64,000 nucleotides of DNA from Timonella senegalensis JC301 (GTDB lineage: Bacteria > Actinomycetota > Actinomycetes > Actinomycetales > Cellulomonadaceae), in assembly GCF_000312125.1 (NCBI RefSeq), contig NZ_HE978642.1:589768-653767 (forward strand), written 5' to 3'. The notes below the pieces were generated by a model. The model was not told where the DNA came from. It saw only the letters and a program-made list of their open reading frames with translations, and ran no database searches. A program made the translations under genes and the position numbers. Below, in pieces: positions 8,432-17,070 of the stretch. Each line of letters opens with the position of its first letter. The stretch's first letter is position 1.

Positions 8432-11320
8432 ATGTCGCCAAAACGCTCCCGTGTCCGGGAACAGAAGAGGTCGCTGAACCGTGCCCTCGCTTCCGCCCCC
8501 TCGGATGCGGGAAAGAACTCCGAACTAAGCCCCGCCGAAAAGTACGCACAGTACAAGGCTCGCACCGCCCACTTGACGCCCGCGTTGACCGACTTCCGCA
8601 AGCAGTTCGAGTTCGAACTCGACGACTTCCAACTGGAGGCGTGCGCCGCGCTTGAGGACGGACATTCGGTTCTTGTTGCCGCACCAACCGGCGCCGGCAA
8701 GACAATCGTGGGGGAGTTTGCCACCCATCTCGCGCTGCGCTCGGGCATGAAGGCGTTCTACACGACCCCCATCAAGGCTCTCAGCAACCAAAAATACAGC
8801 GACCTCGTACGGCGCTATGGGGCGTCTAACGTGGGTCTGCTGACCGGCGATACCTCCATCAACAGCGAGGCTCCCGTGGTGGTCATGACCACTGAGGTAC
8901 TCCGCAACATGCTCTACGCCGACTCTCGGACACTCGACACCCTCGGCTACGTGGTCATGGACGAGGTCCACTACCTCGCGGACCGACACAGGGGAGCGGT
9001 CTGGGAAGAGGTCATCATTCACTTGGACGAGTCCGTGCGGCTGGTCTCTCTGAGCGCCACGGTGTCCAATGCCGAGGAGTTTGGTGACTGGCTGACCGCC
9101 GTTCGCGGTGACACCAAGGTAGTCGTGTCCGAGACCCGACCCGTGCCGCTGTGGCAACACGTCATCGTGCAGGGCAGGGGAGACAACCCCGGCGGCATCC
9201 TCGATCTGTATGCGCACACCGTGGACCCCACAGAACCGGGGCTGACTCCTCCCATCAACCCTGACCTGCTGAACGTCATGCGGCGCGGCTCGGATTCCTT
9301 CCGTGGGCGCCACCACAAGCGCGGAATGCAGCCAGCCTCCCAGCATACGGGCAGGAGGGGCCCGCCACGATTCGCCGTCATTGATGAGCTGCGTCGAGCC
9401 TCGCTCCTTCCCGTCATCTACTTCATCTTTTCCCGCGCTGGCTGCGACTCGGCAGTGGCCCAGTGCCTGGCCACGGGCATCTCGCTCACCACAGAGCAGG
9501 AAGCCGAGCAGATCAGGCAGGTGGCGGAGACCCGCTGCGCTGACATCCCTGCTGAGGACCTCTCGGTCCTCGGCTTCTGGTCGTGGCTTGAGGGCCTGAC
9601 TCGAGGGATTGCTGCCCACCACGCGGGGATGCTTCCACTGTTCAAGGAGACAGTGGAGGACCTGTTCTCGCGCGGTCTCATCAAGGCAGTGTTTGCCACC
9701 GAAACCCTCGCGCTCGGCATCAACATGCCGGCGCGAACAGTGGTTCTTGAAAAGCTGGTCAAGTGGGATGGCACTTCACACGTGGACATCACGCCGGGCG
9801 AGTACACACAGCTCACCGGACGCGCCGGCCGCCGTGGCATCGACGTTGAGGGGCACGCGGTTGTGGTGGACCACCCGGGCCTTGACCCCATGGCACTGGC
9901 GGGGCTCGCCTCCAAGCGCCTGTACCCACTCAAGTCCAGTTTCTCGCCCACTTACAACATGTCCGTGAACCTCATTGAGCAGCGCGGCCGTGAGCGCGCC
10001 AAGGAGATCCTCGAGTCGTCGTTCGCTCAGTTCCAGGCCGACCGTTCCGTGGTCTCGCTCGCTCGGAGGGCGGTGTCCAACAGGGAGGCTCTTGCCGGGT
10101 ACGAGGAAGCAATGACCTGTGAGCGTGGTAGCTTCCCCGAGTACATGAAGCTGCGTCGCGCCATCACTGCACGCGAGAAGGAACTCGCTTCGGCGGGCAA
10201 GTCGCAGCGCAGAGGTGAACTTGTCTCTGCACTGTCTAGGCTGCGCCGGAGTCAGGTGCTTGAACTCCCCTCCGGGCGCTCTGCAGGTTACGTGGTTGTG
10301 ATCGATCGCGGAACCGACACGGGAACCGAGGGGCCACGCCCAGTCGTGCTCACTGAGGGTGGGAAGGTCCGTGTGCTGACCCTCGCAGACCTATCGAGCG
10401 GCTTTGACGTCATCGGCACCATCCGGATTGAGTCGTCGTTCAACCCGCGCCGTCCCTCCGAGCGCTCGGCGCTGACGTCGGATCTGCGACATGCGGTTGC
10501 CACCGGCGACGGCCTGACCCCTCTGGCAACTAAGCCTTATGGAGGGCCAAAGAAGAAGAGCAACCCGCACGACGACTCGGTGCTTCGCCAACTCCGCAAG
10601 GACCTCAAGAACCACCCCTGCCACACCTGTCCGGACCGGGATGAACACGCGCGCTGGGGAGACCGCTGGAACGCCCTCGAGAGGGACCAAGCCTCGCTCT
10701 TGTCCAAGATCAATTCCCGCACGGGGTCGATTTCCAAGACATTCGAGCGCGTGAGTAAGGTTCTGCTCGAGCTGGGTTACCTTACTGTCTCTCCGAACGG
10801 CGAGTACACGATCACGGGTGCGGGACGTCAGCTCGGCCGCATTTATGCGGAGAATGACCTTTTGGTTGCGCAGTGCCTCAAGGCCGGACTGTGGGACGAC
10901 TTGGATCCGTCGCAGCTCGCTGCGGCGGTGTCCGTTGTGGTCTACCAGTCCCGCCGCGACGACGAGCCAGAACCTCGCATGCCTGGCGGGCCTACGGGCA
11001 CGCTTGCGCGGGCAATCGACAACACGGTGCGCGAATGGTCGGCTCTGACAGACCTCGAAGACTCGTACGGCATCAAGGAAACCGGGGACTTGGACCTCGG
11101 GCTCGTTGAAGCGATGCACAAGTGGACCAGGGGCCGTTCGCTCAACTCGGTCCTTAAGGACACGGAGCTGACCGCCGGAGACTTCGTGCGCTGGTGCAAG
11201 CAGATCCTCGACGCCCTCGACCAGATCGCGAATGTCACCGACTCCGCTAAGGTGCGTGCTAGCGCGCTCTCGGCCATCGACTCAATCAAGCGTGGGGTTG
11301 TCGCCTACTCGAGCGTGTAG
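8432..11320 (+). CDS. helY: Ski2-like DEAD/DEAH RNA helicase HelY
   Basis: A 962-residue superfamily 2 helicase of the Ski2/Mtr4-like HelY type found in actinobacteria. Motifs are Walker A in VAAPTGAGKTIVGEF (about residues 80-94), the DEVH box in VVMDEVHYLADRHRG (about 174), LSATVSN (motif III), ATETLALGINMPARTVV and QLTGRAGRRGIDVEGHAVV (motifs V-VI). The C-terminal third carries the DSHCT-type helical region, including HPCHTCPDRDEHARW. The family is thought to act in RNA turnover or processing. The ATG at 8432 has no Shine-Dalgarno site but lies 6 bases after TAACCT. It appears complete. Confidence 0.94.
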   Translation: MSPKRSRVREQKRSLNRALASAPSDAGKNSELSPAEKYAQYKARTAHLTPALTDFRKQFEFELDDFQLEACAALEDGHSVLVAAPTGAGKTIVGEFATHLALRSGMKAFYTTPIKALSNQKYSDLVRRYGASNVGLLTGDTSINSEAPVVVMTTEVLRNMLYADSRTLDTLGYVVMDEVHYLADRHRGAVWEEVIIHLDESVRLVSLSATVSNAEEFGDWLTAVRGDTKVVVSETRPVPLWQHVIVQGRGDNPGGILDLYAHTVDPTEPGLTPPINPDLLNVMRRGSDSFRGRHHKRGMQPASQHTGRRGPPRFAVIDELRRASLLPVIYFIFSRAGCDSAVAQCLATGISLTTEQEAEQIRQVAETRCADIPAEDLSVLGFWSWLEGLTRGIAAHHAGMLPLFKETVEDLFSRGLIKAVFATETLALGINMPARTVVLEKLVKWDGTSHVDITPGEYTQLTGRAGRRGIDVEGHAVVVDHPGLDPMALAGLASKRLYPLKSSFSPTYNMSVNLIEQRGRERAKEILESSFAQFQADRSVVSLARRAVSNREALAGYEEAMTCERGSFPEYMKLRRAITAREKELASAGKSQRRGELVSALSRLRRSQVLELPSGRSAGYVVVIDRGTDTGTEGPRPVVLTEGGKVRVLTLADLSSGFDVIGTIRIESSFNPRRPSERSALTSDLRHAVATGDGLTPLATKPYGGPKKKSNPHDDSVLRQLRKDLKNHPCHTCPDRDEHARWGDRWNALERDQASLLSKINSRTGSISKTFERVSKVLLELGYLTVSPNGEYTITGAGRQLGRIYAENDLLVAQCLKAGLWDDLDPSQLAAAVSVVVYQSRRDDEPEPRMPGGPTGTLARAIDNTVREWSALTDLEDSYGIKETGDLDLGLVEAMHKWTRGRSLNSVLKDTELTAGDFVRWCKQILDALDQIANVTDSAKVRASALSAIDSIKRGVVAYSSV

Positions 11321-11385
11321 CTCGAGCACACACTCCCTGCCCCGTCTTCCCGTCATTTTCCACCGCGCACTGAAAGCACTGCATC

Positions 11386-13038
11386 ATGACTTCCATCCTG
11401 TTCCACAACGGTTACGTCCACTCGTCGAGCGACCCGTTCGCGGAGGCGCTCTTTGTTGAGGACGGTGTGATCACGTGGACCGGTGAGAACGACACTGCCG
11501 CGTCCTTTGCCAAGCGCGCCGATAGGGTAGTGGACCTTGAGGGGGCGCTCATTGCGCCGGGCTTCGTGGACACGCACGTGCACCTGCTGGAGACGGCGCT
11601 TCTGGACGAAGCGGTCGATGTAGCTCCGACTGCCGGCGGCGTCACGGCACGGGCCGTTCTGGACCGCCTTGCGGCCCACATTGGGTCGGACTAGGCCAAG
11701 GCGGCGGATGCCGCGCCGCAGATCGTCAGCGTAACGGGCTACGACGATTCCTCGTGGACCTCCGAGCCACTTACCAGGGAGATGCTGGACGCGCGATTCC
11801 CGGGTGTGCCCGTGTACGTTCCTCGTGCCGATCTGCACTCGGCCATAGTCTCTTCAGCGCTCCTTGCGTCCGCTGGACTCACAGACCAGATTCTCGACGA
11901 TCGTGGTCGCGTCAGCGGCGCCATCCACACTCCCATCAGGGAATTTATCCGTGAGCTTGCGCCGGCACGGCGTACCGAGCTCTACCGGGCTGTCCTAGCC
12001 AAGTGTGCGGCTCTGGGAATCGTGGCGGTGCACGAGAACGCAGCCCCCGGAATTGACACACCTGAGGGCCTAGCAGAGCTGATCGACATGACAAGCAGCC
12101 CTGAGTCCGGCCTGCCGCAGGTTGTCGGATACCTCGGAATGCTCGTGCGCAGCGTTGAGCAGGTCGAGGAACTGAGAGCTCAGGTTCCCGGGCTAGCGGG
12201 GCTCGCCGGAGACCTCTCTGTGGATGGTAGTTTTGGATCCCATTCGGCGGCTCTGCGTGAACCCTACACGGACGCGCCGGACACGATCGGTACCTTGCAC
12301 CTGAGCGCACAGGAGATTGAGCAGCACCTCGCAGCCTGCAGCGATGCCGGTATGACCGCGGGCTTCCACGTGATTGGGGATCGCGCCCTCGACACCGTGC
12401 TTGAGGCAGTCACCTCGCTGGTGGAGAGGGATCCCTCTTATGTGTCAAAGCTGCGGCGCTGCGGGCACCGACTCGAGCACGTCGAGTTGGCGGATGAGGT
12501 CTCCCGCACAGAGCTGGCCAAGTATGGCTTCATGGTGTCAGTTCAGCCAGCCTTCGACGCCCACTGGGGCGCTCCGGGCGGCATGTACGAGCAGCGGCTG
12601 GGTTCAGAGCGCCTTCGCGCAACCTCGCCGATCCGGGACTTCACTCGGGATGGCATTCCCATGGGCTTTGGTTCAGACTCCCCTGTGACCGCAATCGACC
12701 CGTGGGGCGGCGTGGCCGCGGCGGTGTTCCACAGCAACCCCGAGCAGCGCATTTCAGCGCGGGCCGCATTCAAGGCGCACACTCGAGGTGGGTGGCGTCT
12801 TGGGGGCGAGTCAAACTTCATGGCGGGGGAGATCCGTGTAGGAGCACCTGCGCACCTTGCTGTTTGGCGGGCGGAGGAGCTCGGCGTGCAGGCGGAGAAC
12901 GACGGCCGGTCCTCCTGGACCACCGATGGCCGCTCCGGGTCGCCTCTGTTGCCGATCCTGTCCCAGGACGGCAACCGGCCACAGTGTCTCGCCACCCTGC
13001 GCGCCGGCATTTTTATCTACGACGATCTAGGTAACTGA
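11386..13038 (+). pseudogene. YtcJ-type amidohydrolase interrupted by an in-frame TAG
   Basis: Reading one frame from ATG 11386 to the stop at 13038 gives about 550 codons of an amidohydrolase_3 (YtcJ-like) metal-dependent hydrolase, broken only by TAG at 11692-11694. The first part ends HIGSD; the next codons read AKAADAAPQIVSVTGYDD in the same frame, so there is no frameshift. Active-site pieces sit on both sides: PGFVDTHVHLLE (HxH metal site) before the stop, and GFHVIGDRALD, HRLEHVELA and GFGSDSPVTAIDPWG after it. An internal ATG at 11782 could start the second part, but it would lack the first metal ligands. A CAG, GAG or AAG to TAG change is the simplest cause. Sequencing error or readthrough cannot be excluded. 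Confidence 0.8.
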
Positions 13039-13062
13039 ACCGTCATTCATGGGACGTTCAGG

Positions 13063-13078
13063 AACTTCACGTGAAGTT
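13063..13078. repeat. 16-bp perfect palindrome after the amidohydrolase remnant
   Basis: AACTTCACGTGAAGTT is a perfect palindrome with no loop, 25 bases after the amidohydrolase stop. The rest of the roughly 390-base gap up to lnt holds no gene I can support. The lack of a loop suggests a protein-binding site rather than a terminator. Confidence 0.4.
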
Positions 13079-13413
13079 ACCACTTTTCACCCGCTCCGTT
13101 TTCTGCGCGTTCATGCGAGTTTCGCACTGCACGGTGTGACACACGCCATTGGTCCCATGGGAAAATGGGGAGAGGTGCACTAAGTTGGAGGTGTTCTTGC
13201 GCGAGCCTTTTGGGCGCCATCACTGCAAGCCTCCAACTGTGTGGGTGAGTGGCTGTGGTAGCGCAACCGCCCACGTGTTCAGTAGAAAACGAGTCAACCA
13301 TGTCGACTCGGTACGAAGGACACGTGGGCATCTTTGTGCCCGCGTGTTAAAGCGCTCGACAGGGTCGTGTGGCACCTCGCGCACGATCGCAGCAAACTCC
13401 GAGAATCCTCAAG

Positions 13414-13419
13414 TACTGT
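13414..13419 (+). promoter_or_regulatory. -10 element for leaderless lnt
   Basis: TACTGT ends 7 bases before GTG 13427. The same hexamer and spacing occur before the phospholipase-D gene at 17058-17063. It argues for the 13427 start of lnt rather than the upstream ATG at 13334. Confidence 0.5.
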
Positions 13420-13426
13420 TGTCTAC

Positions 13427-14977
13427 GTGCTGTTTCGTGACGCCCTGCGCCCCCTCACATTGCTCCTTGCCGTACTGGCCGGATACCTTGCTGACTGGGC
13501 GTTTCCCGACCGTAATTATTGGCCGCTTGCGTTCCTGTCGATTGCTGTTTTGACGATTGCGCTTTCCAGAAACTCCGCCCGATGGAACTTCCTTGTGGGA
13601 TACCTGTGGGGTGTCGCTTTCTTCCTTCCGCACATCTCGTGGGCCCAGTACGCAGTGGGCGGCAATCTTCCGTGGATCGTACTTTCGTCGGCAGAGGCGC
13701 TGTTCCCGGCCCTGGCGGCCTGGGGATGGACCTGCATTCGCCGGATTCCTCGCGTTCAGGGCTCGCTTACGCTGTCTGCTCTGACATTTGCCACAACCTG
13801 GGTAGCAGTAGAGAAGTTGCGCATGGTCGTCCCGTGGGGAGGATTCCCGTGGGGTCGACTGGGGTTCTCCCAGTCCGAGTCGATCCTGTCCCGCTACGCC
13901 TGGCTCGGTGGCGTTCCCCTTATTTCCTTTGTGATCGTCCTCGTCGGCGCGCTGCTTGCAGGTGCATTCTTTTCATTGACTACAGGGGACATCCTGCGGG
14001 TCGGTGCAGCTCTGGCTGGCACCGCAGTACTCGTGGCGGGGGCGTTCCTTGTGCCAATTGAGGGAAATGCTGAGGCGGGTCAGCTCAATGTTGGGGGAGT
14101 GCAGGGTAACGTGTCTAGGCCTGGCGCGGACGCATTCTCCAACCGGCAGGAAGTGCTTAACAACCACGTTGCGGGAACCCACGAGCTGGTGCGATCGGAG
14201 GCCGGAGCGGACCTTGACCTGATTGTGTGGCCGGAAAACGGCACGGATATTGATCCGCAAGTTGATCAGAACGCGTATGACCTGATTGACGGAGCAGCGC
14301 AGGCAGCAGGTGTCCCTCTACTCATCGGAGCCCAGGAGTACCCGGAAACTGGTGGACGATACAACGTCTCGCTCTTGTGGGAGCACGGCGAGGGCGTCAC
14401 CGGACGATACGTGAAGCAGCGTCCGGTCCCGTTCGGCGAGTTCATCCCGGCGCGTGATTTTTTCCGTGCGATTTACCCGGACGTAGACCGCATCTCTATC
14501 GACATGTTTGCGGGGGACAAGCCCGCGGTTCTCGATGTTCCTATCGCGAGGCTGGACCGGAACGTACCTGTCGGCCCGATCATCTGCTTCGAGGTGGCGT
14601 ACGACGACATCATCCACGACTCCGTGAAGAACGGTGCCGAGATCCTGTTTGTCCAGACCAATAACGCATCCTTTGGGCCAACGAACGAGTCAACTCAGCA
14701 GCTCGCCATGTCGAGGTTGCGTGCGATCGAGACCGGACGACCAGTCATGCAGATCTCCACGGTGGGCGTCAGCGCCATCTACACACCCACCGGCCGCGAG
14801 GTTGTGCGGTCGGGTCACTTCACCGCCGAACAGATCAGTGCAACGGTTAACCTGAGGGTGAGCATTACCCCCGCGGTGCGCCTAGGCGAATGGCCCGTTT
14901 TGATTGTTTCTGCTGGTACTGTTTTGTTGGTAGCCGCTGGGTTAATCGCGTCCCGGCGTGCGAAAACAGCAAAATAG
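13427..14977 (+). CDS. lnt: apolipoprotein N-acyltransferase Lnt
   Basis: About 516 residues. Lnt adds the third acyl chain to lipoproteins in the membrane. N-terminal membrane helices (about residues 5-235) include the conserved block VPWGGFPWGRLGFSQ, followed by a nitrilase-type domain with the catalytic triad Glu (LIVWPENGTD, about 270), Lys (GRYVKQRPVPFGEF, about 329) and Cys (PIICFEVAYDD, about 386), and a last membrane helix. The frame is open from ATG 13334, but the start is set at GTG 13427 because TACTGT lies 7 bases upstream and the first membrane helix follows directly. A polyprenol-phosphate mannose synthase is 21 bases downstream; in mycobacteria the two are fused or adjacent. 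Confidence 0.92.
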   Translation: MLFRDALRPLTLLLAVLAGYLADWAFPDRNYWPLAFLSIAVLTIALSRNSARWNFLVGYLWGVAFFLPHISWAQYAVGGNLPWIVLSSAEALFPALAAWGWTCIRRIPRVQGSLTLSALTFATTWVAVEKLRMVVPWGGFPWGRLGFSQSESILSRYAWLGGVPLISFVIVLVGALLAGAFFSLTTGDILRVGAALAGTAVLVAGAFLVPIEGNAEAGQLNVGGVQGNVSRPGADAFSNRQEVLNNHVAGTHELVRSEAGADLDLIVWPENGTDIDPQVDQNAYDLIDGAAQAAGVPLLIGAQEYPETGGRYNVSLLWEHGEGVTGRYVKQRPVPFGEFIPARDFFRAIYPDVDRISIDMFAGDKPAVLDVPIARLDRNVPVGPIICFEVAYDDIIHDSVKNGAEILFVQTNNASFGPTNESTQQLAMSRLRAIETGRPVMQISTVGVSAIYTPTGREVVRSGHFTAEQISATVNLRVSITPAVRLGEWPVLIVSAGTVLLVAAGLIASRRAKTAK

Positions 14978-14998
14978 CTTGCCCTTGGTGGAGGAAAA

Positions 14999-15766
14999 GT
15001 GACGTACGAGCCCGAGGGCCTTGGCCGGGTACTGGTCGTAATGCCGACCTATAACGAAGCGCAGACGCTTCCCATGACCCTCACCAAGTTACTCGATCGT
15101 GTTTCCAAGGTTGACGTACTCGTGGTGGACGATGGAAGCCCTGATGGCACAGGGGCCCTGGCCGACGAGATGGCCGCGGCAAATCCGCGAGTCTCCGTCA
15201 TGCACCGAACCTCAAAGGACGGCCTCGGCGCAGCTTACCTTGCTGGGTTCTCGTGGGGCCTCGAACGGGGCTATGACGTTATCTGCGAGATGGACGCGGA
15301 CGGCTCGCACCGCGCAGCCGACCTGCCGCTGATCCTTGATGAACTCAAGGCCAACCCAAACGCATCCCTCGTTCTTGGCTCCCGATGGGTGCCTGGTGGA
15401 GCCGTGGAGAACTGGCCAAAGCACCGCGAGTTCCTGTCCCGTGGAGGCAACACATACGTGCGGGTCATGCTTGATCTTGGCCTGAAGGATGCCACTGGTG
15501 GCTTCCGCGCGTACCGTGCAAGCGTTCTCAAGGCACTCGATTTCGAGCAGATCCAGTCCCACGGCTACTGCTTCCAGGTGGATATGGCACGAAGCGTCCT
15601 TGAGCACGGGGGAGAGGTCCGCGAGGTACCCATTACGTTTGTGGAGCGTACCGCGGGCGAGTCCAAGATGAGTGGAAACATTGTGGCCGAGGCGCTGCTT
15701 AAGGTGACTGGCTGGGGCGTTGAAAAGCGTTCCGCTCAGTTCCTTGGTCTCTTTAAGAAAAACTGA
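14999..15766 (+). CDS. ppm1: polyprenol-phosphate mannosyltransferase (Ppm1 type)
   Basis: A 255-residue GT2 glycosyltransferase that makes polyprenyl-phosphate mannose from GDP-mannose, the donor for protein O-mannosylation and lipoglycans. Motifs are VVMPTYNEAQTLP, VLVVDDGSPDGTG (about residues 41-53), DGLGAAYLAGFSWGL, CEMDADGSH (metal-binding DxD, about 98-106) and VPITFVERTAGESKMS near the C-terminus. It lacks membrane helices, so it resembles the catalytic domain of mycobacterial Ppm1 with Lnt encoded separately just upstream. The GTG start follows GGAGGAAAA. A strong hairpin ends the transcript. Confidence 0.93.
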   Translation: MTYEPEGLGRVLVVMPTYNEAQTLPMTLTKLLDRVSKVDVLVVDDGSPDGTGALADEMAAANPRVSVMHRTSKDGLGAAYLAGFSWGLERGYDVICEMDADGSHRAADLPLILDELKANPNASLVLGSRWVPGGAVENWPKHREFLSRGGNTYVRVMLDLGLKDATGGFRAYRASVLKALDFEQIQSHGYCFQVDMARSVLEHGGEVREVPITFVERTAGESKMSGNIVAEALLKVTGWGVEKRSAQFLGLFKKN

Positions 15767-15797
15767 GTTCCGCAGGACCTGAACCGCGAGGTTACAT

Positions 15798-15840
15798 AAC
15801 ACAGTGGGACCCGATCTGGTAGATCGGGTCCCACTGTGTT
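15798..15840. terminator. bidirectional terminator between ppm and rbpA
   Basis: Two perfect 20-base arms (15798-15817 and 15821-15840) flank the loop GGT. It lies 31 bases after the ppm stop and 29 bases after the rbpA stop, between convergent genes, so it can serve both. Confidence 0.9.
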
Positions 15841-15869
15841 GTGCTTATGATCGGTTCGAACGAGCCGAA

Positions 15870-16214
15870 TTATGCGGTGCGGCGCATCTTGCCCGAGCGA
15901 AGAAGTTCGAGGCGTTCCTCGAGCAGTTCTTCGAGTTCTTTGACGGTGCGGCGTTCAAGCAGCATGTCCCAGTGAGTACGGACAGCCTTGCCAGGAGCTT
16001 CCTCAGGCTTTGTTGCATCTGCGAGGAGTGCTTCCTCGCCGCAACGGCATTCCCACACTACGGGGATTTCAGCCTCGGTTGAGAAGGGAAGAATGATGGT
16101 GTGGCCGTTTGGGCACTCGTAGCGCGTCTCGAGCCGTGGCGCAAAGTCGACGTTCTCGTCGGTCTCCATGCTCTTGGAACCGATACTCATACCGCGAAGT
16201 GAACGATCTGCCAT
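15870..16214 (-). CDS. rbpA: RNA polymerase-binding protein RbpA
   Basis: A 114-residue RbpA, an actinobacteria-specific RNA polymerase and sigma-factor binding activator. It shows the N-terminal MADRSLRGMSIGSKSMET, the core domain with RYECPNGH and WECRCGEEA (Cys residues of the zinc or beta-barrel region, about residues 34-63), the basic linker and the sigma-interaction segment KAVRTHWDMLLERRT, then a Glu/Leu helix. The start is ATG 16214, with AAGGAGG a few bases upstream; the longer open frame to 16253 is not needed. A SigR/SigH-type promoter lies about 110-135 bases upstream. Confidence 0.96.
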   Translation of the reverse strand: MADRSLRGMSIGSKSMETDENVDFAPRLETRYECPNGHTIILPFSTEAEIPVVWECRCGEEALLADATKPEEAPGKAVRTHWDMLLERRTVKELEELLEERLELLRSGKMRRTA

Positions 16215-16323
16215 TCTTGCCTCCTTCTGACCCACGCGCTGCGTGGACCACATCCGCTTGTCGCTCTAAAGGTCCGAACTTTCCCCGTACGGGCTAAGCC
16301 CGGGCCGTCTGACCCGCTAGATT

Positions 16324-16350
16324 CAACGGACAGGGCGAGGGTTTTGTTCC
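16324..16350 (-). promoter_or_regulatory. SigR/SigH-type promoter of rbpA
   Basis: On the minus strand GGAAC (16350-16346), 18 bases, then GTTG (16327-16324) match the GGAAY-N18-GTT consensus used by SigR of Streptomyces and SigH of Mycobacterium, the thiol/oxidative stress sigma factors. rbpA is a known SigR target in Streptomyces. The predicted start lies about 100 bases upstream of the rbpA ATG. Confidence 0.6.
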
Positions 16351-17057
16351 CGCCGTTCATGCATCGGTGGGAATTCAACCTTTCCAGTGTACCGGGATTC
16401 GCGCATGGTTGCCCGATGCTGGATTGGCGCCTCGCGCCAAGTTGGTCACATCGGCGTGGTTGCGTTCTGCCGGCAACTTCAGGGGAGACATTATGACAAA
16501 ATACGATTCACGTGGCCCCAGCGCCGTGCGGCTTGGCCGGCGGCAGGTTTCTGACAGGCACATCTGTCAGAACGACGTTTTCGCCCAGTGTTGCGTTTGT
16601 ACCAGGCGCAACAGCTTTGTACCAGAACGCCAGTCTGACGCTCGGGCCGCCCCGGATGAGCGAGTTCGCTGAAAACGATCCTAAGCAGGGCGCCCCAGAA
16701 TCAGATGTCCCACATCAGCGAATCTGGAGCAGGAACGAGGGCTATAGAGTCCAAGGCGACCAAGATCGTCGTGAATCAGCACGTCAGCGGACCCTACCGC
16801 ATATTGCCGATAATGTACGTTATGACAAAACAAAGAAAGAAGGCGCACCTATGTGGCCCCGAGAAAGCTCGTGGCCCACTTCCCCAGCCGGCACGGCTGC
16901 CCACACAACCAATCCCACCGCCGCCGCGCTCCGGAGTTGGCGCGCCGCAACAAGCGTAGGTGTCCGCCCAGCGGCTCTCGCATGCTGGAGTCATCCGCAG
17001 TTGGTGAAAGTTGGCGCCGACCCGCAAGCCTGGTCTGCATGGTGACTGGTCACCGGA
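16351..17057. other. about 0.7 kb without a supported gene
   Basis: No open frame here has convincing coding character. Frames on the plus strand switch between weakly protein-like stretches (for instance from ATG 16656) without family resemblance. Noted structures are TTGGCGC-CTC-GCGCCAA (16424-16440), an inverted repeat of nine bases, TTCTGACAG-N6-CTGTCAGAA (16549-16572), and GTTGCG-N11-CGCAAC near 16,590-16,612. It may hold the long upstream region of the phospholipase gene, a non-coding RNA or a decayed gene; none is demonstrated. Confidence 0.4.
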
Positions 17058-17063
17058 TACTGT
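17058..17063 (+). promoter_or_regulatory. -10 element for leaderless cls-like gene
   Basis: TACTGT ends 7 bases before GTG 17071, the same architecture as before lnt. Confidence 0.5.
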
Positions 17064-17070
17064 AGGCGAC

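Noticed and set aside
8525-9622. Minus-strand frame of 365 codons opposite helY
   Set aside because: No family resemblance and low-complexity composition; helY motifs on the other strand are complete.
16512-17045. Plus-strand frame of 177 codons before the cls-like gene
   Set aside because: No recognisable domain, no ribosome site at the start and uneven composition. Kept only as an uncertain region.
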